Notes: generated from the sequence alone by a model not told the origin. Numbered from the stretch's first letter, positions 25,091 through 35,671 are shown. The stretch: 64,000 nucleotides of DNA from Henricia sp. BOLD:AAB3569 (GCA_037783545.1 JBBELK010000064.1:2666001-2730000); one strand, 5' to 3'. Program-made: numbers and translations.

Positions 25091-25534
25091 GCGCATTATA
25101 TAGGAATAACTCGTAGTTAAAAAACAAATTTAAAAAAACCTGGAGCAGTTCGTACAAAACTCGTAACCCATTTCGTAACAACTCGTAAAAGCTCGCAGCT
25201 AGTTATTCAGGAGTTGGTGCTTGCAGGAACAATAACTCGCAGGAACAATAAGAGTGACGAGGTTGCAACCCCAAATCGTAAAGATCGTATTACGCTATCT
25301 GCCTTATTGGGTATGTGCTGGTTCGGGATTAGCGTCATTTGCCGGTGTGAAGATCAACCCAACTGTTTATGCAGTATGAGTGTCTTTTCGTCTACATCAG
25401 CAGTGCTGGCAACCAGTTCATTTACGCAATATCTAGCAGGCGATTCAGGCAAGACTGCAGAAAGGTACTTAATAATCAGACGAGGCTTTGCACATAAACG
25501 CATAACGAGCCCGTGAAATCAAGTAGGCCTACCA
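25091..25534. other. Spacer beyond the CACGAT array, with AACTCGTAA repeats
   Basis: Contains CAGTTCGTACAAAACTCG and several AACTCGTAA words, followed by AAAAGCTCGCAGC and GAGTTGGTGCTTGCAG. A homologous block in the same orientation lies beyond the recombinase gene at about 35025-35100. A 100-codon frame at 25214-25516 starts with GTG and has no domain. The duplicate is at about 27512-27955. Confidence 0.5.
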
Positions 25535-26901
25535 AGCTTGGTGGTGGCTGCGTCTTGCTATGCTCAGCTGAGCTGCCCGTTGAGCCCTGTGCAGCTCCTG
25601 CATGATGTTCGCCTCAGCATCCCTCCTGATCTCCCCGGGCAACTTGGACAGCGTCTCCTCCACATACTTTCCAAAGTAGGAGCTGCCAGATGCAGCCGTA
25701 CTTCTGGACATGAATTGCGCCAGCAGGTCTTCTGAAAGAGAGAAAGCGAGGGAACCTCTTCTTAGAAATATTATTATTTCTAGTAAGTATATCTCCAAGT
25801 ATATCTTAATGGGAAATTCAATAAAATTGCATTTGTTATTGGAGGAGATAATACTTACTCAGTTCTCCAGAGGTCCCCCTATCCTCACTGCCCCGTCTGG
25901 AGCCGACCGACCCTGGCTGGGAGGCTGTCTGGGAGGCTGGCTGCGAGGCTGGTGGTGAGGCTGCTGGGAGTGGTGGTGTTGGAGCCCTGTTGGAGGTAGA
26001 GGTAGAGGCAACTACTGAGGTTTGGCTGGTGGAGGGGGTGAGTTCAGTGCCACTGGCACTTGCTGCTGCTGCTGCAAAGGAGGCCACATTTCTGGCATCC
26101 ACCGTCTCAATGTGAGCGATCAAAAATGAGAACTTCTCCCACACCCACTTCTCTGTGCTGTTCATGTCAGTAATGACATCTCCTCCTGACCCACTCTTCC
26201 TGGCGCGTTTCTTCAGCCGGCCCAGCATGGTCCTCATGCCTGTGTACCATAATTTAAGTTGCGCCACAGTAGTGTTCATCTTGGCAGCCTGTGCAGCCCA
26301 GAGATCCTCCTTCTGGGTGACATCCTTGAACCCAACAAGGCGTTTGCTGTAGAGGACCTCATTTCTCATAAGGAACTAAATGATTTCCTCCTTTTCCTTT
26401 TCAGTAAAGGTAGTTACTGTTTTATTTCTCTTGGCTTTCTGGGTGGGGGTGCTCTTCTCTGCCTCCTCTGCCTCCTCTGGTGCTGGATCTGGCTGGACTG
26501 GTTCAGGCTCAGGGGTTGGGGAAGCCTTGCCCTTCTACATATTCCTGGTCCTTGTGGGGTTTTGGAATTGACCACCTTTGGACACTAAAAACGATGGTTT
26601 TTCGACTTTATTTACCTATTTTGTTTAAACCCTCACGTTTAGCGGTTACTAGAGACCCCAATTTTGATTTGTGAACAGAAAATCTTGAATTTTCCTTAAA
26701 TAATTTAGTGTTTTTGGTGCGAAAACTAAGGACTGTCGAGAACCCCCCAAGGACCCGAACCACCCAAGGACCAAACCCCACAAGGACCAAATCCTCTAAC
26801 TTCTTCATAGACTTGTGCACAACCCGTGCACCCCAAGGACCAAAATATATATATAATCTCATAACCTTTCCCTTCTCGCCTCTGGTACCCTTGGCTGGCA
26901 T
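25535..26901 (-). pseudogene. MADF/Myb-like DNA-binding protein gene, copy B (interrupted)
   Basis: Duplicate of copy A. Exon 1 runs from ATG at 26901 to a normal donor (CTGA|GTAAGT, exon end 25859), keeps the complete Ala/Ser/Thr/Pro/Gln-rich linker after the MADF-like domain, and joins exon 2 (from 25731, acceptor TTTCAG) in frame. Exon 2 stops at the duplication breakpoint (25535), so the C-terminus is missing. A 342 bp insertion at about 26534-26875 splits the N-terminal tail after MPAKGTRGEKGK. The in-frame TAG before the domain is shared with copy A. Copies A and B are thus broken in different places, apart from the shared stop. Confidence 0.65.
26534..26875. mobile_element. 342 bp insertion in copy B with AAGGACC repeats
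   Basis: Absent from copy A, so its limits are set by comparison. A 4 bp duplication CCTT fits both edges. GGTCCTTGTGGGGTTTTGG at the left is complementary to ACCCCACAAGGACC near the right, where CCAAGGACC recurs about five times. No coding capacity; the family is unknown. Confidence 0.7.
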
Positions 26902-28132
26902 TTCGAAAAGGCTCCAAAAATACTAGCAAAAGTAAGTTGACAGTAAAGATGTGCACCCTTCAAGTGTAGATCGCTGAATGAAGCGCATTCAATCTTGTCC
27001 GGTATATATATGGGCGCGAGAACTCGTAACAGATCGTGAGCGTCCGTGAAAAAGCGTGACTACTCGCGTCTACTCGCGTCTACTCGCGTCTACTCGCGTC
27101 TACTCGCGTCTACTCGCATCTACTCGCATCTACTCGCATCAGGTCGTGAGCAATGGTACCCGACAGAGCGTAACAGATCGTGACAGATCGTGGGAGATCG
27201 CAGCGCATCTCAACAGAGCGTGGTGTTTGTCTTGTCCAAGGTTGATCCCGATCACCACGATTTGGAAGCACGATTAGATGCGATCTGTCGCGCTTTGTTA
27301 CGATCCAATACGATCTGATGCGATGATCACGATTGGAAATTAATCGTGTTGATCGTAGAAAATGTTTGAACCGTCAAAGAAAAATTATACGATCAACACG
27401 ATTGCCACGACTTACCTTAAGATCTGATAAGATCTGATAGGATCACCACGATTACTCCACGATTAAGACCACGATTTCAATCGTGGCGCGAATCGTGATA
27501 GTGGGAACCTAGCGCATTATATAGGAATAACTCGTAGTTAAAAAACAAATTTAAAAAAACCTGGAGCAGTTCGTACAAAACTCGTAACCCATTTCGTAAC
27601 AACTCGTAAAAGCTCGCAGCTAGTTATTCAGGAGTTGGTGCTTGCAGGAACAATAACTCGCAGGAACAATAAGAGTGACGAGGTTGCAACCCCAAATCGT
27701 AAAGATCGTATTACGCTATCTGCCTTATTGGGTATGTGCTGGTTCGGGATTAGCGTCATTTGCCGGTGTGAAGATCAACCCAACTGTTTATGCAGTATGA
27801 GTGTCTTTTCGTCTACATCAGCAGTGCTGGCAACCAGTTCATTTACGCAATATCTAGCAGGCGATTCAGGCAAGACTGCAGAAAGGTACTTAATAATCAG
27901 ACGAGGCTTTGCACATAAACGCATAACGAGCCCGTGAAATCAAGTAGGCCTACCAAGCGCATGTCACTACGTAATCTGTTATGAATGACTTTTTCTATCG
28001 TTAGCCATGAGGGCGCACTTGCGCATTACGCAACGGTGTGAGAGTTGAGTGGACGCCGTAAGGGCGTGGTTGTCATTGATCCTTTTTCAGCGCGGCTACA
28101 ACGGACGTGTACGTTTTATCTCGCAGTTCAGC

Positions 28133-28372
28133 ATGTCTAATTCCAACGACGTACATTTTTCGGATTCTGAGAGGCATATTTCGCAAGCTTCTTTGCCTCT
28201 AGTGACCGTTAAGAACGTTTCGGATATCGTGAAAGCCGGTGTTTCTGAAGCTTTGGTAAATTTCCAGTCGCATTTCGACAAGGTAATTGCAGAGCGCAAG
28301 CACGAGAACGAGAAAGCCCTTAGCAAGTACAGTCGCTGTAGAGAGCCTCTGAAGTCCAGTTCCGATTTAAAG
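28133..28372 (+). pseudogene. Tyrosine-recombinase gene, first exon
   Basis: An 80-codon exon begins at ATG 28133 (MSNSNDVHFSDSERHIS) and ends at the donor AAAG|GTAATAAG. It encodes an acidic, helical N-terminus of no known fold (NVSDIVKAGVSEALVNFQSH). The next exon would start after TTACAG at 28645 (EYRHTLDRVMKASRAP in one frame), but the joined phase is off by one, so splicing here may already be broken. It is linked to the recombinase at 33.4-34.5 kb by strand, order and the typical arrangement of such genes. Confidence 0.5.
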
Positions 28373-28380
28373 GTAATAAG

Positions 28381-28570
28381 CCGCATGGCACTCAGTAACT
28401 ACAATGATGCAGGCTTGACATAAAAATGTGCATGTTTCCACATTGCCGCATGGCACTCAGTAACTACAATGATGCAGACTTGGCATACAAATGTGCATGT
28501 TTCCAAGCTGCCTCAGGGCACTCAGTATAACTGCAATGATGGAAACTTGGCATGAAAATTGGCATGATAA
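28381..28570. repeat. About 64 bp tandem repeat in the recombinase intron
   Basis: Nearly three copies of a unit starting GGCACTCAGTAACTACAATG and including AAATGTGCATGTTTCCA lie between the first two recombinase exons. They are diverged in the third copy. Confidence 0.8.
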
Positions 28571-30157
28571 TTCATAAAGTACATGTCTAAGACGCAACAT
28601 AATTTTGTAATAATTTCATTTACCCATTTAATGTTAATATTACAGACTTCCAGAGTATCGACACACATTGGACCGTGTTATGAAAGCCTCTAGAGCACCC
28701 AGCACATTACCCAGCACACCCAACACTTTGCCGAATTAGTCCGGGAGCCCAGCAGGATTTTATCATAATTTTGAGTGCAAAAGGTTTGAAGTGTGGGATT
28801 GGTAGAAGTAGCTGGGACATCTCCCAAACGGGCTTTCTTAAGTGTCCCGGGTGGTGCGTTGGGAGGGGGCAGCCCCCTAAAGTCACCCAAAAATTCGGTT
28901 TCATCATAATTGAGAGTGCAAACCCAATTTTAGCACGGATCGTAAGGCCAACCTACACTGATTGAGAATTCGTTACTTAAGAAAGATAGATTTGGTGCGT
29001 TAGCCACTTAAGAAAGCGGTTAATTAGCGCTAATTAGACGTTTAATCATAATTCTGAGTGCACAGACAAAACGTATGTCTATGTGCACCCTACACACGGC
29101 TGAACACAAAAATGCCACTTAAGAAAATTTCTGGTGGTGCGAACCCTACTTAAAAAAGGGTCAAAGGTTAATTAGGTCAAAGGTCACCAATATTCAAAAT
29201 ACTAAGAGCAAGTTTCTAGCGTGTTTGGATTAAAAGTTTATGACAAATCAATCACTGATTAACCATTTAAAAACAATATATGTGGTGCTAAGTCTAATTA
29301 AGAAGGCCTTCAATTAGCACTAATTACACCTTTAATCATAATTACGAGTGCATCAATAAAACAAGTGCCAATGTGTTCCTATAACCATACAAAAGCAAAA
29401 TCACCCGCTTAAGAAAATGTTTGGTGGTGCGAACCCTGCTTAAGAACGCCTGGAAATCCTGAAGGTCAGGGTCACGTGTAACAGCTAGTAAGCCCGATTT
29501 GCTGATAAATAATTTGTAACCTAAGAACAGCATATCACGTGTATCAAGTACGTAAGGACAACTTATTTAGCCAATTTATTGGTATCAATTAGAGTAATGC
29601 GCGCCAACAAGTTCAACACTTGATTCACAAACAAGCTAATGAACCAAATTCCACAAATTAGGAAGAATTATTCCCAGTGACGGATCTAGCCTCATTAAAA
29701 TACAGGAATACGATGGATTTCAGGGGGTCCGTTTTGTGTTTAGGAACTGCTTAAAGATCGGTAATATTAGCCACCTTTGGTAATGGAGTACGTGCGAATT
29801 TTTACGTTTGTGTTGATTTTGGTTAACCTATCCGGACCGGAACCACAAGTAGTCAGACCACATACTGCGAGCTTCCAGCCTAACCCTCCGACGACTCCAG
29901 ATCTCTAGCACCCGGTCACACCGAGCTGCCCTAAAAAAAAAGATATACCCATGCTTCTGACACTATCCGCCACTTTCCAAGCCCTCACCAAGTAATTTAG
30001 TAACCACGCCTTGGATCAACCGCCGGCCGTAAACAGATCAGGAAATTTCACAAAATCACTCGTACCCGCGCGCCCGAGTCCGCCCTGAGCCGGACAATAG
30101 AACTGATCTATATCCTAACGTCCGTACAATACCAAGCCCTTCAGGTCCCAGCCAGCC

Positions 30158-30324
30158 TTGATTAGCCAAACCGTGTTCAACCTCAGCCTGCAGCGACCGC
30201 TCTCACGCACAGAAACCAAAGTTCTGTCCCTCGGCATGAACTTTGCCATCCCGGTCGAGGACATCATTCAGTCAACAGAACTGGCCTTACAACAACTCAG
30301 CAAGACGACCGTAGATGATGAATG
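30158..30324 (+). pseudogene. Penelope-like element fragment (N-terminal part)
   Basis: A frame with NLSLQRPLSRTETKVLSLGM followed by NFAIPVEDIIQSTELAL matches the conserved opening of Penelope-like reverse transcriptase proteins (NLS..PLT..E..VL..GLNFA..P). It ends at a stop. An inverted partial copy of the same stretch lies at about 31715-31805. Only a fragment; no reverse-transcriptase or GIY-YIG motif is present. Confidence 0.6.
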
Positions 30325-31139
30325 ATAATGGCATCTTATGTGTTAGTGGCCTTGCCACAGGGTGATGTGAAGTGTCTAGTGCAGTAGTGTTGTTGTAGAT
30401 AGTATTGCACACCCCGCTTTCTACCCTCAGCTGCTGCCGCTGGCTAGCCTCGTTCGGGGCGAAAAGGGAGCCGAGCGTGTAAGTCTCCCCTGCCAGTACA
30501 TAGCCTCTCCACCACCAAGACCCCTGCAGTGCCTCCTCGTGGCAACACACGGTAACTGGGGACCTTGCGGCCTCAGGCTGAATCTGTAGGGGATCTCGGA
30601 GCAGCAGTGGGCCCCAGAGACATGGTGTGCAGGCCCACCGACGTGTGGATACGTCCTGGTGCCATGTCAACCACCGCCCCAGCTATGTGTCAAATAACTC
30701 CACTGCCTTGTGGATGTCTTGGGAAAGTCATAGGCTAAGGGAGTAAACCCCGACAGCAAATCGGGAGTGGAGCCCCCAAGGCGGTTGTATGGCATACTTG
30801 TCACTTTCCGGCAACTCCTGCATCCCGGTCCGCCCCCAGCCGTCTCGACTTTGTCTTGCCACTGGACCTGGCGTATCAGGACGAGAGAGTGAGGCCGATG
30901 CAGCGCAAGTCTCCCTCACTTTAATCCAAGTCACGCGCATGTCAAGACATCACCATCAGTGGCGATGGGGAAACGGCGAAGCAGTAGGTGTGGATACACT
31001 GGGAGCTGTAGTCGCGAACCTGCACACAGGCGGCTCAGGACATGTGGTCGTTCTTCACTGGACCGAGGCAGCAGTGGACTCCGGCAGCCTTCTGGGTGAC
31101 TGAGCAGCCCTCTTTAGGATCGCTCTGCTCGCCTTCATA

Positions 31140-31392
31140 GTATGAGGACGGGGCTGCGCAGTGCTATCACAACAGGAGCCCAGAGAGCGGAGGAGCGCCA
31201 GATGCGCAAAGCCAGAGTCACCGGCTCCTAAAGCACAGCGCCTACCCACTTCTGCCCCACCTGTGGGAGAGGTTTCCTTGCCCGGATTGGCCTCACCAGC
31301 CATCCCCGGACTCATCGCAACAGCTCACCATCCAACTGATGACATGGTCATCTTCGATTTCGAAGGACGAACAACAACAACAACAACATATA
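31140..31392 (+). mobile_element. LINE 3' end with C2H2 finger and (CAA)n tail
   Basis: A frame reads FCPTCGRGFLARIGLTSHPR followed by THR, a zinc-finger-like end that closes the ORF of many invertebrate non-LTR retrotransposons. It is followed by CTTCGATTTCGAAGGACG and a (CAA)n tail at about 31368-31387. The piece lies between the two Penelope-like fragments and so was inserted into that older element. The region upstream (30325-31140) may be further LINE 3' sequence, but I recognise no domain there. Confidence 0.5.
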
Positions 31393-31439
31393 GCGCACAT
31401 CATATCTATCCTGCAAGATACTCATGGCGCTTTACACAT

Positions 31440-31620
31440 TATGTCCGACTCCAAATCAACCAAGTACTCAAGCAAGCCAAGCAAACCAGACATAACTACT
31501 CAAGGCAAGAACTGTCAGCACTCCAAGCCCTACGCCAAGACCGATCCATACCCATCCTTCCCGTAGACATGGACAAAGCAGACTACGATTACTGCCATCT
31601 TGTCCTGGCTGGTGGAGAGT
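31440..31620 (+). pseudogene. Penelope-like element fragment (second part)
   Basis: Encodes QVLKQAKQTRHNYSRQELSA followed by LQALRQDRSIPILPVDMDKADYDY, corresponding to the Penelope-like segment 'LS..E..AL..LR.DKSI.ILPADKGRA.VV....Y', with a small deletion after the ILP motif. A hairpin (GATTACTGCCATCTTGTCC and its complement near 31698) follows. It continues the order of the fragment at 30158-30324. Confidence 0.55.
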
Positions 31621-31835
31621 CAGCAATTGACTGGACATATTGCGTTCTGTGGCTGGTGTGGGGTCCTTCCAGAGAGAGTGGTATATATGTGGGGGTGGAC
31701 AAGATGGCAGTAATCTTAGTCTATATAAGATGCCATTATCATCATCATCTATATACAGTCGTCTTGCTGAAGTGTTGTAAGGCCAGTTCTGTTGACTGAA
31801 TGAATGGTGTCCTCGACCAGGATAATTGTCTTAAG

Positions 31836-31860
31836 CGGGGGGGAGGGGGGGGGGGGGGAT
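31836..31860. repeat. Poly-G tract
   Basis: About 24 G bases with a single A interruption, G-quadruplex-prone. It is the second of several such tracts in the window. Confidence 0.9.
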
Positions 31861-32375
31861 TTTCATGAAAGTGGAACTTCAACTCGTGACAAGCCCAGAT
31901 CGTCGGGTTGGGTGATCATTCTGATGTAGCTCAGCGGGAAAGGGGAGGGAGCGCTGGTGCCCTCCTAGCTTTTATACACAGTAACCACCTCGACATGATT
32001 CTTCAATTTGGCATATGTTTTAGGCAATCGTGTTTGACAACGCACATATCCGCAACTTGCAAGTATCATGACCAGCTGGGGGAGAAGGTGGGGGGGTTGG
32101 GTGATTGGTGTGGGGATCAGGACCGGGAGAGGGAACCGGGGACCATGGCGCCTGGGTCATGCGGTCCGGGAGGTGGGGGTCGGCAGTGCAGGGCGCCCGG
32201 GATGCGTGTTTTTTATTTACACCGCAGCGAGGGGTACACCCCAATTTTTCAACCCGAATAGAGTCTAAGTTTCCAATGACTGACACTTCTCGAGTGACAA
32301 TCTTGGAAATAGTGACAACTCTTACTCTCACTATTAGAGAAAAAGAAGAAACCGAGAAATTTCGGAAAATCCCAA

Positions 32376-32456
32376 ACATGCATAGATTCGAACCAGGGAC
32401 CTTATGATTACAAGTCGAGCTCTCTTCTAACCAGACCACGAAGCTGGTTGCAAACC
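32376..32456 (-). repeat. tRNA-Thr-like SINE head
   Basis: The minus strand has an A box (TGGTCTGGTTAGA), an anticodon-loop-like ACTTGTAATC (anticodon TGT) and a B box (GGTTCGAATC) in tRNA order. The T-stem is degenerate, so this is a tRNA-derived SINE or pseudogene. Confidence 0.6.
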
Positions 32457-32463
32457 GATCGCA

Positions 32464-32525
32464 TTCAAAACCCTAAATTCCTTTAAAATAACCAACCCTA
32501 AACCCTAACCCTGAACCCTAACCTA
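32464..32525. repeat. Interstitial telomere-like CCCTAA repeats
   Basis: AACCCTAAACCCTAACCCTG followed by AACCCTAACC and looser copies on either side. The animal telomere repeat is TTAGGG, so this is a short, imperfect interstitial tract. Confidence 0.7.
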
Positions 32526-33416
32526 TTATATAGTCTCCTCTCAAGACGCTAAAAAGGTACAAACCCCATTGTTCTCCCCTCGCAGTGGTGTAAAAAAAAA
32601 TTACGCGCCCGGGATGCAGTGCGCCGGGGTGCAGGGCGGTAATGGGAAGACGCAGGGGGCGGGGCTTACTGTTACACGTGACCCTGAGCTTTAGGATTTC
32701 CAGGCGTTCTTAAGCAGGGTTCGCACCACCGAACATTTTCTTAAGCGGGTGATTTTGCTTTTGTATGGTTATAGGAACACATTGGCACTTGTTTTATTGA
32801 TGCACTCGTAATTATGATTAAAGGTGTAATTAGTGCTAATTGAAGGCCTTCTTAATTAGACTTAGCACCACATATATTGTTCTTAAATGGTTAATCAGTG
32901 ATTGATTTGTCATAAACTTTTAATCCAAACACGCTAGAAACTTGCTCTTAGTATTTTGAATATTGGTGACCTTTGACCTAATTAACCTTTGACCCTTTCT
33001 TAAGTAGGGTTCGCACCACCAGAAATTTTCTTAAGTGGCATTTTTGTGTTCAGCCGTGTGTAGGGTGCACATAGACATACGTTTTGTCTTTGCACTCAGA
33101 ATTAAGATTAAACGTCTAATTAGCGCTAATTAACCGCTTTCTTAAGTGGCTAACGCACCAAATCTATCTTTCTTAAGTAACGAATTCTCAATCAGTGTAG
33201 GTTGGCCTTACGATCCGTGCTAAAATTGGGTTTGCACTCTCAATTATGATGAAACCGAATTTGTGGGTGACTTTAGGGGGCTGCCCCCTCCCAACGCACC
33301 ACCCGGGACACTTAAGAAAGCCCGTTTGGGAGATGTCCCAGCTACTTCTACCAATCCCACACTTCAAACCTTTTGCACTCAAAATTATGATGAAATCCTG
33401 CTGGGCTCCCGGACTA

Positions 33417-34549
33417 AATGGCATGCAGTCATGGTGCCAAATTCACGGTTTACCACACATCCCAGCAAAGGCGGATGACATAGCAAGATTCTTTATGGAA
33501 CTGTTTACACCGAATGCACCTTATAGTAAGATTGAAGGTCTGTTTTATAGCATAAAATGGTATCATTATTGTACTCCATACATCACCACAAACCCCTGCG
33601 ATGCAAAATGTCTCCGTCTTGCTTTGGAAGGATTAAAGCGACTCACTGCTAAGCCCACATGTCCTAAAGACCCAGTTACAACGGAAATCTAAACAACAAT
33701 TGTGGACAACCTGCTGCACGCTCGTCTATGCGCAATGTGTTTAATTTCCTTGGCTGTTTTTGTTTTAGAAACGACGAACTTATCAACATAAGGGAATGTG
33801 ATCTGGACATCCATCCCTCCTTTGTTAGAATCTTCATTGCGAAAAGCAATGAAGATCAACTTAAAGAAGGTTCGTGGGTTTATATAGCTAAAGGCGCGTT
33901 CACACTATCGCGGAAAAATCACACTGTTCCATTGGTTTGTACACAAACTGGTTTGCCGCTTGTGCGCGGCCTATCGCGACGCGCAAAACGTTTTGAGCTG
34001 GGTCAAAGTTCAAATTTGTTGAACTTTGACCGCGGTGCGCTGACCTTTCCAACGCGCAGCCAGTGAGGTATCAGAGAAGCCCCAAGTTACCAGAGTGGAA
34101 TTTTCTATTTTGGAATAATCGGCGATTAGGAACTCATGCAATGCGGTGAGCGCAGCGCGAAAGTGTGAATTTTCCGCGATAGTGTGAACGCCCCTTAAGA
34201 CCGGTTCGACGCTTTGTCTTGTCAAAGCGTTATCAAAATATATTGACTTGGCAGGAATAACTGACTTCACCGATAAGTTTCTGTTTAGACCAATGGTTTT
34301 TGTTAAATCTGTTCAAGTTCACAGGCTAAGAAATGGTCAACTTTCTTATACCAGATGTAGGGAGACTTTCAATGATGCACTCGAACAAGTCGGTGTCGAC
34401 TCTAAGCGATTTGGCTTACACAGTTTACGTTCTGGCGGAGCCACAGCAGCTGCTGCCCTAGGAGTGCCTGAAATACGGAAGATGGCACTCCGAAAGGATG
34501 GATACGTTAAGGAGTCGGTAGAGAATTGCTGCATGTATCACTTAATTTA
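33417..34549 (+). pseudogene. Tyrosine recombinase (Crypton/DIRS-like), core
   Basis: Encodes the phage-integrase-like fold used by Crypton and DIRS-type elements. The SAM-like N-domain (WCQIHGLPHIPA, GLFYSIKWYHY, LALEGLKRLTAK) is followed by the catalytic domain: Arg in CFRNDELINIREC, Lys in FIAKSNED, HxxR in GLHSLRSGGATAAA and the nucleophile Tyr in DGYVKES. The segment that should carry HGRW(R), supplying the second His/Trp, is missing between ALGVPEIRKMAL and RKDGYVKES. There is a stop plus frame change at about 33690-33760, and a MITE occupies 33892-34195. The terminal frame ends at 34549. The enzyme is dead, but the family assignment is firm. Confidence 0.75.
33892..34195. mobile_element. 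304 bp Harbinger-type MITE in the recombinase gene
   Basis: Terminal repeats AGGCGCGTTCACACTATCGC and, in reverse complement, AGGGGCGTTCACACTATCGC are flanked by the 3 bp duplication TAA (33889-33891, 34196-34198), as expected for PIF/Harbinger. Dropping the element and one TAA leaves the recombinase frame continuous across the site, confirming the boundaries. Confidence 0.85.
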
Positions 34550-35645
34550 GGTTTGTGAATTTAAATTATTTAAATTTTATTCAAGTGAGCAAAGCTCGTT
34601 AAGCTTTTGTTTTATAGCACGACCAGTAAGCATGGTCGATACAAGTTGATGTGGTAAAATAAAAAAGGATTAAAACTGCACTATTATCGGTTTCTTATGC
34701 TCCTCCCGTTCTTTGTTACTTGAGGAGGCGGATGTAAGATGTCCGCCTGTAGCTCGTCGCCGAAGAACGATTTTACCCCATTGTTGGTGCATTTAACATG
34801 TTCTTTCTTGCAGGTTGGGTTAAGTCAGCGGGGGGAGCGGCGCGGCGTGGCGCGATAGAAAATAATTTATTCACGGTTGAGCCCGCGAATTAGTGAATAA
34901 CGTCAAGTTACAAGCATACTTTTAAACTTAACTGTTTTAACCAGGTTAAGGAAAGACCCGATAGAATCGGTTGAGAACACGAAACTGTTGTGATAAGATG
35001 CCGAATGTAAATAAAACTTTGTGCAGTTCGTAAGAAACTCGTAACCTATTTCTTGTAAAAGCTCGCAGCAACTCATTTACGAGTTGATGCTTGCAGAAAC
35101 CCGGTAATTGATTCGTCGGGGAGAATGTGTTTTGTTTGGGGTTTGTTTTGCTCTTACCCGACTTATATTAGCACTGTATACTCGGTGCTTTCCCGAGACA
35201 CTACGAACCCGCAGGAATCCGCTGTCAAATTCGTGTACGTGGAGTTCCTTTTTGGCTTGACAACCAAACATGTATGTCAAAATCATATATTCTCCAAAGC
35301 TGTGTCGCCAGACTTTCAGAAAATGAGGGATTGGTCACGATACACTCCTCTTTGACTGTCTCATTTTAATTTAACAAAAACACGCTGAAGTCACCGCGGC
35401 ATTAACAGTAACTGATAATAAATAAAGATAAATCCCAACCCCAAATTAACTGCACGCACGGCGCATTTTAACCAATTGACATTAACTGCAATAGGATTTT
35501 TATAACATCCATTTTACTTGTCTTCGCTAAGAGCCCAAGACGAACGACGATTGAAATGTATATGGAGCCACTTTGGTAACAATAGGAGTGCCGATTTAGC
35601 TACAAATCTATTGAGTGCGGCGAGCCGGCGTTTTGGGCTCACATA
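34550..35645. other. 3' flank of the recombinase gene
   Basis: Non-coding. AATAAA-type signals are absent near the stop, but ATAAAAAAGG near 34660 could serve. About 35025-35100 is homologous, in the same orientation, to 25138-25240 (GCAGTTCGTA, AAACTCGTAACC, AAAAGCTCGCAGC, GAGTTGATGCTTGCAG), giving direct repeats on either side of the recombinase gene. Confidence 0.5.
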
Positions 35646-35671
35646 CTATGGGCGGCCAACAGGGCAAAAAA

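Larger units (their letters stand above)
23459..27957. repeat. Tandem duplication, about 2,076 bp unit
   Basis: Unit 1 (23459-25534) and unit 2 (25535 to about 27957) are nearly identical. Unit 2 is longer only because of a 342 bp insertion and one extra 10 bp repeat copy. The junction CCAAGCTTGG joins the unit end (ACCAAGC) to its start (AGCTTGG) with a shared AGC, a microhomology signature. The duplication begins inside exon 2 of the MADF-like gene, so copy B lacks the C-terminal part of that exon. The few point differences suggest a recent event. Confidence 0.9.
32204..32611. mobile_element. Small inverted-repeat element holding a SINE and telomere-like repeats
   Basis: GCGTGTTTTTTATTTACACC near 32203 and GGTGTAAAAAAAAATTACGC near 32592 are complementary, as are the adjoining GCAGCGAGGGG and CCCCTCGCAGT. 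The interior contains the tRNA-like block and the CCCTAA repeats. Limits are approximate. Confidence 0.45.
28739..33414. mobile_element. 4.7 kb foldback element inside the recombinase gene
   Basis: Arms of about 750 bp (28739-29492 and 32666-33414) are nearly perfect reverse complements ending GTCCGGGAGCCCAGCAGGAT, flanked by TA. Each arm carries four spaced copies of a TCATAATTnnGAGTGCA motif and several ACTTAAGAAA motifs, which look like subterminal binding sites. The 3.2 kb loop holds no transposase of its own but Penelope-like, LINE and SINE debris and telomere-like repeats. It separates the recombinase coding sequence just before its core, at LNGMQSWCQ. Confidence 0.8.

Noticed and set aside
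25214..25516. 100-codon frame duplicated at 27635-27937
   Set aside because: Begins with GTG, and its preservation in two copies follows from the recent duplication, not selection.
28381..28570. Repeats resembling a CRISPR array
   Set aside because: Only about three diverged 64 bp tandem units without spacers, in animal DNA.
31331..31372. Possible hammerhead ribozyme (CTGATGA followed by CGAAGGACG)
   Set aside because: Penelope-like elements can carry hammerheads, but the GAAA core and pairing stems are absent.
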